In this document: one piece after another, positions 37,401 through 49,400 of the stretch
Layout: each line of letters starts with the position of its first letter
How positions within the stretch are numbered: the first letter of the stretch is position 1
Origin: Membranipora membranacea
Lineage: Eukaryota > Bryozoa > Gymnolaemata > Cheilostomatida > Membraniporidae
Direction of reading: 5' to 3'
NCBI GenBank assembly: GCA_914767715.1
Contig: OU612075.1
Location: forward strand, 8,434,001 to 8,494,000
DNA: 60,000 nt
The notes under the pieces: model-generated
What the model was told of the DNA's origin: nothing
The model's database searches: none
What the model saw: the letters and a program-made list of their open reading frames with translations, nothing else
Made by a program: the position numbers and the translations under genes

Positions 37401-40400
37401 AACAAGTGTTACATGTGAAATCATTTTTTTTAGGTTGCTGTTGATAGGAAACCCTGTCACATAGCACTGTCAAACTCAAATTGAGCTTTTTTACCAACGG
37501 CCTTGATGTCATATTCATGAACATAAGACATTACGCCATTTACATTATATTTGTCCATTTGTTTATCTTGTTGTAAGAAATGCAGTGGCACAAAACTTCT
37601 TTGGTATCTCTTGATTGCAAAAATTGCCAAACTTCCAGTATATGTACTTTATATAACCTGCACTATAGATTTCTAAGCTAGCACATGAGCAGGATCAAAG
37701 AAGTAACAGAAGGTAGGCAAATAAAGATAAAAAGAAAGCATGTATCAAGATACTTTGAATAATGCCAGTATACAATGTAAATTCAAGTAATGAGCTATGT
37801 GAAAATGTCACAGCCCTTTGTGGCAGTGAATTTCTCAGTCTACGGTAAATCAACATTTTCAGGTGACAATGTCCACCAGACACGTATTAAAGCAAATTTG
37901 GTGGTGTATCTTTATCATAGTTTTTGGAGTACCCGCCTAACTGATAATTTTTTTACTGTTCATTCTATGCCACACGGAGCAAGCATTAGAGCAGTCTTAA
38001 AACAGACAATACTTATCGCTTCAACTGCTACATTTTAATAACTCAAATCAAGACAGCCTTTTAATGCTGCCACAAGACTGCAATTATCAAATCGGCTAAA
38101 CAGGGATGGGTAATGAAGGTATCACACTCATTTCTTACCGACTACCACCGGGTCTAATAAAATAATAACTGTCTCAAATGTATGGAAAGAGGTTTTTGGA
38201 GCCTTCGTTATTATTCCCAAAACTGCACCATGCAATGTTCCACTTACCGAATGATAACACTGAAAACAAAAATATCTGTTCAAACATGTCATGCTGGAGA
38301 TTTGGGGATGTGAGAATATGATAAAATGCTTAACATATTATAAAACATGCAAGAGGATTCATTGAACAAACCACAGCAAGCTTTTGTGGAAACAATTAAA
38401 TGGTGTTTGAATGTTCGAAAATCCATTCATAAGCAAGATTTTTTGAAATATATACAATTCCTACCATGCATATCTTACGTGCAAATGTGACATTTGTGTC
38501 TACTTGCGTCCAAATCAACAACGCATCTATGGTGGAAGCATTCATAACTTTGTGTTTTGAGGAGATAAAGCAATAGCTCTCACCCATTTTTCTTGGTTGG
38601 AAGTACGTCCACACATTTCCCGTTTTTACACAGGTTCCTTGTAGGGCAGACATAATTCCTTGTTTCACATTTACTCCCTTTCCAGCCTCTTTTGCAAATG
38701 CATTTAAAATCATTTGCATCCAGGGGGAGACAAGCACCATTGTTGAGGCATGGAGTAGAAGTGCAACTATCCGGTTTCTACAGCAGTGTTAAAAGTAAAG
38801 TAGATCCAGTCAGTTGAGAATTCACTTGTATAACAACTTGGACAGGCATAATTTGATGTTTTGGTGCAATTGGAAAAAAGCAGAGCAAGCTGGCGTTTTA
38901 GCCTTTTTAAATCAGACATATAAGATATTCTGCAACATTCACGCGCCAGGGAAAGGATGCATGGATATTTAGTTGAAGGAGAAGAATTTTGGTAGATTTT
39001 ACATAAAACTAACAAGTAAGCAAGTTAGCCAAGTAATAAATTTATTACCAAGGTGGTTTTCCATGTGGACCAAAATAAAGTACATGTGAAGAAAATTAAT
39101 GCTTAGTAGGAATAGAAATCAAACTTTTCAGAGTAAGCATGTATAGAATGTAAGGAAGTCATGGAGCCAAGCCAAGCAGGCCTCATAGAAAATGCTGATT
39201 ATGAGAGGGGAATATGATCAAGATGCAACTGAGCAGGTTGACAGAAATCAACATCTTGTTTACCGCTGTGGTTCGGCTTGGTGGAGTTGTTGGTGGAGTT
39301 GTTGGCAGAGATGGGTTTGCAGACATGATTGATGCCTCCCGCTTATGTCGGGACAGGCCAACCTATGAAAACAATTCTTAAATGTTTTATGATCGATATC
39401 AGATCGGTAAGGGGACCGATATGTTCAGTGACTGTCTACTGCTCACCGAATTTACAAATTATGAACTTTAATTCATCCTAAGAGTCATCACAACATTCAT
39501 TAGACTCAGTAACAACTGACAGTGAACCTACAGCTAGTTAATCAAGTGTTCACAAGCGAGTTGATAGTTGGATCATTTTCCTTTCTCTGTAACCTGAAAA
39601 AACGATTGAAGAATTTAAAATAATTACAAACAATCCTCGCCCAATCAAAAGTCAAATTTCCACCAACTTACGTCACACAATGCACCACGCCATCCAGACT
39701 TGCATGTACATTCAAAGCTATTATCAGCCTTGGTCACACACGTGTCGCCGTGTGGTCCACAAGGGGATCTGCTACAGGGGTCGGTCTCTGATATCTCACA
39801 GTTTGAACCAGTGTGTCCGGGTGGACATGCGCACCTGAGAAATATTTTCATGGAATTGATGAGATAATATTGCATTGACTAATTGTATTGAAGTATATTT
39901 CAGTGCAAGGCAGGGCAGGGCAGTGCAGGGCAGCGAATTGTGGATTCTTACAGTTCATTGCAGTACCAGTGCACTGAAGTGCATCACAGTACATCGCAGT
40001 GCATTGCTGTGCATTGCATTGAAGCGCATTTCATTTCATTGCATTACAGTGCATTGCAGGCCTATGGCAAAGTATTATAAAACTAACATTACATTGAGTT
40101 GATTGGATAGAAACTTGGGACAGAACACAAGAAAACTAGATAAGCAGACGCAAGGTCATTGGACTGTCGACCATTCTAGTCATTCTAGTCATTCTTTTAT
40201 TCATTTCTTACTTGTAATCTGTATCACCATTCATGGAGCAGGTTCCTTGGTTCAGACAGGGCATAGACACACACAGATCTACTTTAGTGTCACACTCTTT
40301 ACCGGTGTATCTACAACATATGCAAAGAGTTTTAGTTAATGAATAGATTTGACCCTCATTGTATTCATACTTCAGCTTCAGATCATTTTCTCAACCTATT

Positions 40401-43400
40401 GTGTCGCTGCCAACATCTGAAAATTGCTGTTTTAGTTTATGGCATTTATGGCCTCACACTTCTAAGACGGGATCTAGTTCCTAGGATGCATCACACTCTG
40501 TGTGATGATCATAAGAATCTTGCAACCATCTTTTTGGTCAGCCAAGTCTCAGCTCTGCCATTTTGCTTATTCATTTGCACAATAATTGCGATAAAATTTA
40601 CCCAGCCTTGCAGTGGCACTTGTAACCATTGATCAGATCCTCACATCTTGTAGAGCCAGACTGATCACACGGTGTCGGAGAACAGTCATCTATGTTAGTC
40701 TCACAATTTCTACCTGTGAAACCTGGCTTGCATTGACAACTACAAACAATAGATAATGAGCTTGTAAAAGCAACAGGAAGATTTGAGGGTTTTTCCTATC
40801 TGCTCTGACTTGTATCAAATTTATTAAAATAAATATATAAAAACTCTGAAATCTTTCCTATCTCATTCTTTTTGTGCTTGCCGTGAATATCCTAGGGTTT
40901 ACTCATGCTGTCTTAGATGGAAATCAAAAATCAAATACCGCCAAAAGAACGGCTTTCCTGATAAAATAAGTGTTTTTTTCTGGCCGTTACTAGACTGGAA
41001 GCCATATTGATTGACTCAACAGATATTCGACAGCCCTGAGGTAATAACGGGTATGAGTACTATGGGTCCTAGTACCAAGAGAGGATAACTCTCTCCGCTT
41101 TAAAGATGATGATGATGATGATGAGGCGATAACTCACGTATATGGTGTACCAGTATCTAGACACAGAGCGTCATTCTGACAAGGGTTACTAGAGCAGGGT
41201 TTGGTTCTGTCTGTGCACCTTGCTCCTATCCAGCCTTCAGCACAAGCACAGGTGAAACCTCTATCTCCTACAAACAAAACAAAAAAGTCACATAAAGATA
41301 CTCACTGAATATTATGGTAGCCACAGCGCTTGACCTCAGATAGTGTATGTCTTTTGCAAATATATGTATGACATCAGTTACACACAAGTTGGATTTAGAT
41401 CTATGTTTCTTGTGACATAACTGATCTATTAATTAGTGTTTTGGTGCAAGAGATTTTAATCATAAAATAAGGTTTCAGGGTTTCATGAGTAAAATATCTA
41501 CTGCCTATAAAAACACACCTAGGTTTTAGTGCTGGCTTGGTATTTATTTATAAGGGATATTATGACAGCTATGTGAACATATGACATCACCACTACCTGC
41601 GTTGATATGGCATCACGCACTAGAGCCAGACATCTATTATTCAATATAAGTTTCAGAATTTTATTTTTTGATGTTGAGTCTGAACTTGACAATCAAATGA
41701 AATTGCCCATTCTTGTTATTATTCAAAATTGAACCGCCGGAAATGCCAACTTGAATCCCCAAATCATTAATAACTTACCACCTAGACTGCAGGTTCCGTT
41801 TGCTCCACAGGGTTTGCTGACACAGGCGTTATCAGGTGCTTCACATGTCGGTCCGGACCAACCAGTCGCACAATCACATCTAAACTTGGCAACTGGAAAA
41901 TAAAGAATGGCAGCATATTACAATTTCTTGCTTAGAGATTTTTTCGAGGGTGCACACAGTTGCCGCTTGCGACTTAGTGTGGTTTCTTGGTTTATTAATT
42001 ACTTTTGATAATAATTCTGAGTATTGAGTATGGTTAGTACACTACCTTGGCAAAGAATCACGATCCCACAATGCAAATGTAAATGGGAAGTTATGTGTTA
42101 TCGTTGATGCGATATGAACGGGAGCAAAAGCAAACTGCAATGTTTAAAACCCAATAAGGTGATCCACGAGCTTAACCAAACTAAGCTTAGCAGAGAATAC
42201 TATATAAGGGCCAAAATTGAAAACCTAAATCTTTCCAGTAGTGGGACTGTACACTTCATCACCCATGATTTGTTCAGACCCTGCGAACAAGAAGTACCAA
42301 GGATCGACCTGGTGTCTCACTCTCACTTACCTAGATCAGGCTGTTCGGTACAGCTTCCATCATTCTTACAGGGCGCAGCAGTGTCACAAATCCCTCCAAC
42401 AACGCACTTATAGGCTCCATCCGCCTCTAGTTGACAAGTTGAACTCAGATCACAGGCTAACTTAGCGCACTCATCCAGCACTCCGCGCGGCCTCACCTCC
42501 AAAAGCGTGTCTTGTGTAGGAAACTGACAGTTAGATCCTGTAGATACAAAAACATAGTAAAGCGTTCTGGATCAGAGCTGGAAGATCTCATGGTATAAAC
42601 TTCTATGAGTGAAACGAACCAGTTCTCTTGTTACTAGAGTTCAGGAAAGTGTGCAACTTATTCAACAGATTCTGTCGACAAACCCTCACTCTTGACATTT
42701 TCCAAATTCAGAATTCAGATGAGGCTGTTTGTTGCATTTCATTACCGTTAAGTTATGCTACTAGCAACCTCATCTCCAGCATAAACAAAGTGTTTTACAA
42801 TAAATACCCCTGCCCTATCACGAATTCTAGAGCCAACACATGGTATGCACAGACTGCACAATGTCTGGTGTTTCAGATCTTCCCTTCAGTAGAATACTAA
42901 CAAATATGCCACTGATTCATGAGAGCTTCTTATCTCTTCAGTCACAGCCACAAAACAATGGCCAGTATAAGCTTACACAAATTGACCAGGCTTAGATGGA
43001 TTTTAATTACCCCTTATCATTATGTTACAGCATAGTACTCATTGTATGAGCGAGGGGGCTTATCAGCAAGCGAGGGTATATTGTATTAATCAGGTAGCAA
43101 TTGTCAGGCTAGAGCAAGCTGGAATTTGAAAGGATGGTAAAAATTTGATGATAAGGGATGTAGTCGCAGAGCAGTCCAGCTTGCCTAAATATGAGTAAAG
43201 TCAATTATATTTAATGGAAATTTTTTTTTATATAGTTTTTGGTAATTTCTAAGGATTAATACGGATTATGATAATGAAAGGCTTGTTTGTCAGCCATGCC
43301 TGGCCTTTGATGATATAGCCAGTTAGCAGTAAGTTTGACAAACCCAACTTACCAGACTCTGAATTTTGACATTGACAGCTGTGCTTATGATTAGAGTAGA

Positions 43401-46400
43401 CATTGTCCTCACAAACGTTGTCTTCCTCTCCGCAAGGCCCATAATAACAGCCGGAACGCTCACCGAATGTGCTGGCAAATGAGCTGCAGCTATAGCTGTC
43501 TGGTGATTGGGAATCTGTAGCAAAGGGATTTGATCAGCGCATGGTGTAAAGTCAGCGAATGAGGAGCAACAATAGCCAAATGTCTGAAGGAACCACCGCT
43601 GCCCTCCTCAATTTGTCAGCCAAGAGAGGATGCTAGCAGCATTCCCATGATGCAATGCATGGAATTTCAGAAAAAAAACCATCTATTATTGAATACTCTT
43701 CGACCTGCCCAATTAAATAAAAGTCTTAGGCTGACAGATTTGATAATATGTGTCAAATAATATGCTCCGGACACGAATTAAAGGGGGAGAGTTACCCACA
43801 ATGCAATTGTGGTGACTTCGATGTAGAGTTGATGGGTTCAGCAGGCATGGTTAGGACTAATAATGCAGAATTGCTTGCATGGTGGATTGTTTTATACATT
43901 CAAAAGTGATCAATCAAAATAGATTCTGTATGGCTACAATGCAGCACTCTTGGAAGCAAAAACAGGAGTAACAGTTGCATTCAAAATTAGAATCAAATAT
44001 GCCTGGAGGACAAACAATAAGTTACCGATGTTACAGGTCAAATATCATACCTTCAATGCAGGGATAAGCACCACATACCATACTTCTATCTTTGCACACA
44101 TCATATGGTGTTTTCGGAGTGTATTTACCGATAAGACTGACATCACAGTATGTACCTGCGAATCCTGGCTCACAAACACACTCTGTTTCCTGTGAGAAAA
44201 ACGAAAAATAAACTACATAGTGTTTTACCTGTATCAATGACATCAACAAGGTAAAGACTCATTCGATTTACAAACCATAGCATAACAACTATGAAGATAG
44301 ATTTTAGCATTTTCAATCATTCAAATACAAGGATTAAAATTTGTATATTGCTGTTGTAACTTCTGGTATTCGCATAGCAGCTAAATTACAAGTCTCTTGT
44401 AAGCTATGATCTGCAGGCAACATAGTATTGAAGAGAAATAAACCGATAGGAGCTCAGCTTACCTGCCCGGCGTTCACACAATGTCCTTGACCACTGATAC
44501 AGTGTCTGGTGCAGTCATCTGTAGATTTAAATGTGACAATACTAGTACAGTAGTCTCCGTATATCATTGGAGGGCAGACACACTCGTAGTACTGCGGTCC
44601 TGTCTTTGTGGGCATACAGATTGATCCTGCAAACAAAAGATGATTATTTTTGGAGACTAGCAATTGGTGCATTGTGGGCCTGCCCAATTGATGCATTGTG
44701 GGTCTGTCATATTGGTGCATTGTGGGTTTGTCCAATTGGTGAATTGTTGGTCTGTCCAATTGGTGCATTGTGGGTCTGTCCAATTGGTGCACTTTGGGTT
44801 TGCCAATCAGTGACAGTTTGTAGGATATGGTCATACCATAAACCGGCCTCAACTGTATCACAGACTTTTTCTAATGTCTTGCTCTACACATTTGTAGAAT
44901 TGAATTCGTAATTATGCCATTTAGCCAGTTCGTCACAGAAAAATTTTTGCATTCAATGATAGCTCTTATGAATATGGGACGTAACTATATTTTCCCCACC
45001 CTCTCTTGTTTCTTATTTAATGGCACTTTTGAAAATCATTTTCTCAAAAAATCAAATAGAAGCCAATAAAGTAATCAAAAAAATTGATCCACTTAGTATA
45101 CTGTCCAATTAAAATGTCATGTTGACTGCTGATTATTTCAATAATGAGAATATCATATCGCCACTAACCTTTGGAGCAGATGTTGAGTTTGTCACATTGG
45201 CTGTACTGACATTGCTCACCCCAGTAACCTTGCTTACATTCACACTTTGGCTCGCTGTTACTGTCTGTTATACATTTACCTCTGGAGTCATCCCCTCCAC
45301 ACTGAGAGTCTCGACACATAGACACAAACTCCTCACAATACTTGCCTAAAAATAAAGGATCAAAATGAAATAAACATCGTCTGAAGTAAGCTGGGGAATA
45401 ACTAATAATGTATATTCTTTTGTACAAGCAGAGATTAGATCTACCGGTGACAATCAAACACCAAATTTTGATCATTGATATAAGGGAGATCAAAACTTGG
45501 TGGATTGAATTGAGATGTTGATTGGAAAAAAAATTCCAGCTTCTTGAACTCAGCTGAAAGGCGATCCAAAAATGGTATATTACAGTTTCATACTAGATGG
45601 TGACGGATTGGGAGCATTGCACTTGCCTTTGTAACCGCGCTGACAAGAACATTTAAAGGCAGAGTAGGTCCCCGCGTGAACATCTGTGCATTTATTGGCA
45701 TTCTGACAGGGGTTATCCACACATATTTCACCTCTGTCACACAGTTCACCACCTTTGCCAGCAGGGCAAAGACACCGTGCCTGCCCGGGCTTCCATAACT
45801 AAAAAACATGAGAAGAAGATTAATTATTACACCATTAATCCTTAAAAACTATCTGAGTTTGTTGACGGAAAAGGAAGTATAGCACATAGGCTATCTACAT
45901 TGAAAAAAGGTACAGTGATATGATATAAGACACATCAGCTGGTACAATACAAGATCGCATTTGACAATGAGAGAGTGGAAGCATGCCTTTAGGTCAATAG
46001 TTTGGAGATTAATTTGTCACACCACATATTAGTCAAACTGCTATGAGCTCAGGATAACTAAGCACTATAACCAAATTAGGTTGGAAGCTTGAATTTCGAA
46101 GTTTGAAGGTTTAATTTTGTAGTTTAAAGTTTGTTTATTGCCGTTTCTTAAAAATCCATCGTATTTACTAAGTTGATCGTACTGAAAGGTTTGGATAAAT
46201 AACCATTATGAAATGAATAAAGGTTTACATCTACATACCTGACAGGTTGAACCCTCAGCGCATCCCTTCTCTGCACAGCTCGCTGTTTAAAAGAAAAATT
46301 CAGTGATAAAACTTTTCGGACTAAATCCGTCAGAAAGTTAGCATCTACCCAAAATGCAATTTTATCTGATTGGCCTAAAAATATATTTATTATCATTGCC

Positions 46401-49400
46401 TTCAAAGAAAAATTGAGTGTGAACTAAACCAAGATTTAACCAGTCAGAAAATTAGCAGCATTCCCAGAATGCAATTTGGTCTGATGAGCCTAGAGTATTT
46501 TATTATCATTGCTTCCTCTCCCTGATAATTGCACAAAGCTACATTATAAAACAAAGATTTTAGTGGACCTATTGGAAGCAAACAAGCTTTCAAAATGCAC
46601 TGAATATGGCAGCAGCTTTTCCAACATTATACAAAAGATTATAGCTATATCATTAATCCGGGTTAAAGATATAGACTAAGCTTAGTTTCCAAAGAAGCAA
46701 GTTTTAATGCTACAAGTGAGTTGTTTAGAAAACATTGAAACTCTAGCATCTGCTGTTTCAGGAAATCTCTAATGAAAATTAATTCACTTTGAGATCGATG
46801 ATATTGAGCACTCCCTATCAACTAAACAGAATATAAACCTCAACTCACTGTCAACTTTGTAGGCAAACTTGACTAGATTCTTTTCGTTTCCTTGCCTGAA
46901 GAAAGTTAATCTGAACGCGTTTGAAGTGTTGGAGGTGATCGGTGCGTATAGGGGCACTTTCTGGTGTGGCAGATTACAGTAACTGGAAAAAAAAACACTG
47001 TCAGTCAAAACATGGACATCTTCAGGGCCCAAATCATTTCAACAAAATGGTATGGGAAACCTAAAAGTGCATCATGGTTCCCCCCTTCAAAATATCTGAT
47101 TTGGCATGCAGTTCATGTCTTCAGTATACAAAAATAATATTTGAGTTTGTTGTCATCCCTCTTGGAATTCCAGGATCAAGTTAAATTGTGAAATGTTCCA
47201 ATCCTGCACTATAAATGATCAGCACATCTAAGTGACTGTAGGAACCCAAAACTCCCATGTTTTCAACTCCACCTAATGTTGAACCAATTATATGTTTGGA
47301 AAACAGACATCAAATTCAAAATCAATTAAATTCAAATGTTCATTTAGCTATCTAAAATAACAGAAAGCCTACACTTCCTAATCCTAATCCGGAATATGAC
47401 CTAGCTCACTTACACAGTACGAGGTCTAGAAATGTAATAGAATTATGATAATAGAAAGCATTAAAAATATATCTCAGTGTGTTCTGAATCATCTGGATTT
47501 TCAAAGTTTCAGTGAAAATATTTCCCCTCTACCTATCTAACAACCAACTCTATGTTTGGCTAAAAGACTTTCATTACCACGTTTCAATGGTACCACTGGT
47601 TGGCATCAAAATCAGTGAAAGGCAGCACACTTACACAGTAGGAGGTATAAATTAAACATTAAATTTCAAAAGTTGATTAGCCATCTAAAATAATAGAAAG
47701 GCCACACTTGTTTATCAGCAGACATGAAGAGATATGACATAGCTCACGGCATGAAATTATTGTGAAAATATTTCAAGCCAGTTTTTCCCATACCCATCTA
47801 AGACCCAACATGTTTAGTCAATACGTGTCCTATTCCATGGTTCCGTGGTTGGCATAAAAATCAGTTAAAGGCAGCGCACTTACACAGTGGGAGGTACATA
47901 TCCGAGAACTGAGCTGGCCTCTACCCGTATGTTAGGTAGTCCTAGATTACACTGATCTCCACTCTGTGCTGATAAAGTCGCCTCATAGAAGTACAACACA
48001 AATCTATCATCGGGATTTGGAGTCGTCTGGAAAAATAATAGATGGCATGTTAGAGCAGAAAAAGATGGACATTTTTACAAGTTTTGAAAGTTTTAATAAG
48101 GTTTTAAGCTCAAATTTAAGACCACACAAATATGTAAACCTGATCTTTCTTACGGTATATCGTAATGTGCAGAGAATTTAAAGACTAAACATTTGAAAAG
48201 TAAAGGCATCCCGCAAAAAATTACTTGCTTTCCAAAGTTCATCTGCATTGCACACCATAATACCATATAGGTAATGAAATGACAATGCGAAAACTTGTTT
48301 TTTGTCTTATGTGGGGGAGGGTTGTCGTATAAGACTGCAATGTCCAAAGAACAGGTGATTGTCTTTTCTTCAATGGGGGATAACACGACAAGATTGTATT
48401 ATCAGAGTACAGTTACAGGTATCGGTGGTCGACAACCACAGCTCTCAAACTTACGAAAACATGAATATCTACAGAGAACTTGTTGTTGTATCCGGTTTTG
48501 TTGAAGGCGGGGTCGTTGGTTGACACCAGATGTAATCCATCATCACGCTGTGTGATCTCCTTCAGATAATAGGCAGCCTCTGAAGTTATCAGAACAAAAA
48601 GAATGAAATCACGAACAAAAGACCTCAGTTTTTTATAAACATAACATTGTTAACTAGACTATTAACAAAAGTTTTGTAATGTTTGAAGCAGTGTTTCGGT
48701 CAATCATTGGCGTTACAATCTCATTCAAAAATAAACACTTTTTGTCAAGCGTTGGATAAGAGAATATGGTATCTAGCAATTGGATTGGATATATGGGTAT
48801 TAAATATGATCAATCAAATAATTCAGAAATCTACACCAATTTCCAATAAAGACAAATGTATTGGACCAAATTTTCAATTCACTCTGATTATACCAAGTAC
48901 GGGGTAACTATCAAAGACCGGAAGAATCACGATGGAAAAACAATTCTACTTCTATCTGACCCGTGTATTAGAATTCTTACCATGGCGATCTTGACCTTAT
49001 CGAATTTAAAGAAACAAACACATTTGAATGAAGTAGTTGGGCAAGGGAGATCGATATAATCTTTTTATCATAGGGTTCCACAAAACTGTGTCTGGTGTAG
49101 GCAACAAGATCTGCCTGATGTGTATGAATAAAGCATTAAACTTACCTCCACAACTGGCCTAAAATGAAATCGAAGAATGAAAGTATTATAAATTTGTGAA
49201 CGAATTGGTGACAGATTTTTACCCAAGCCCTTCCATTCAGTCTGAGACATACATACATACCCACTCAATTGGTTCGTAAAGTTAAAAACCATCAATTGAT
49301 AATAATTTTGTTCAGCACGGAAAAAGCCAAGCTAAGAAAGACTGAGGACACATTTTGAGACAAGGACACTTAGTCTGCATTAATATTTGTCAACTATTTA

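Noticed and set aside
45169-46282. DSL domain in the first Cys-rich exons of gene A
   Set aside because: The cysteine spacing ([25 protein letters not shown]) is EGF-like; the DSL YYG/GxxCxxxCRPRDD-type pattern is absent.
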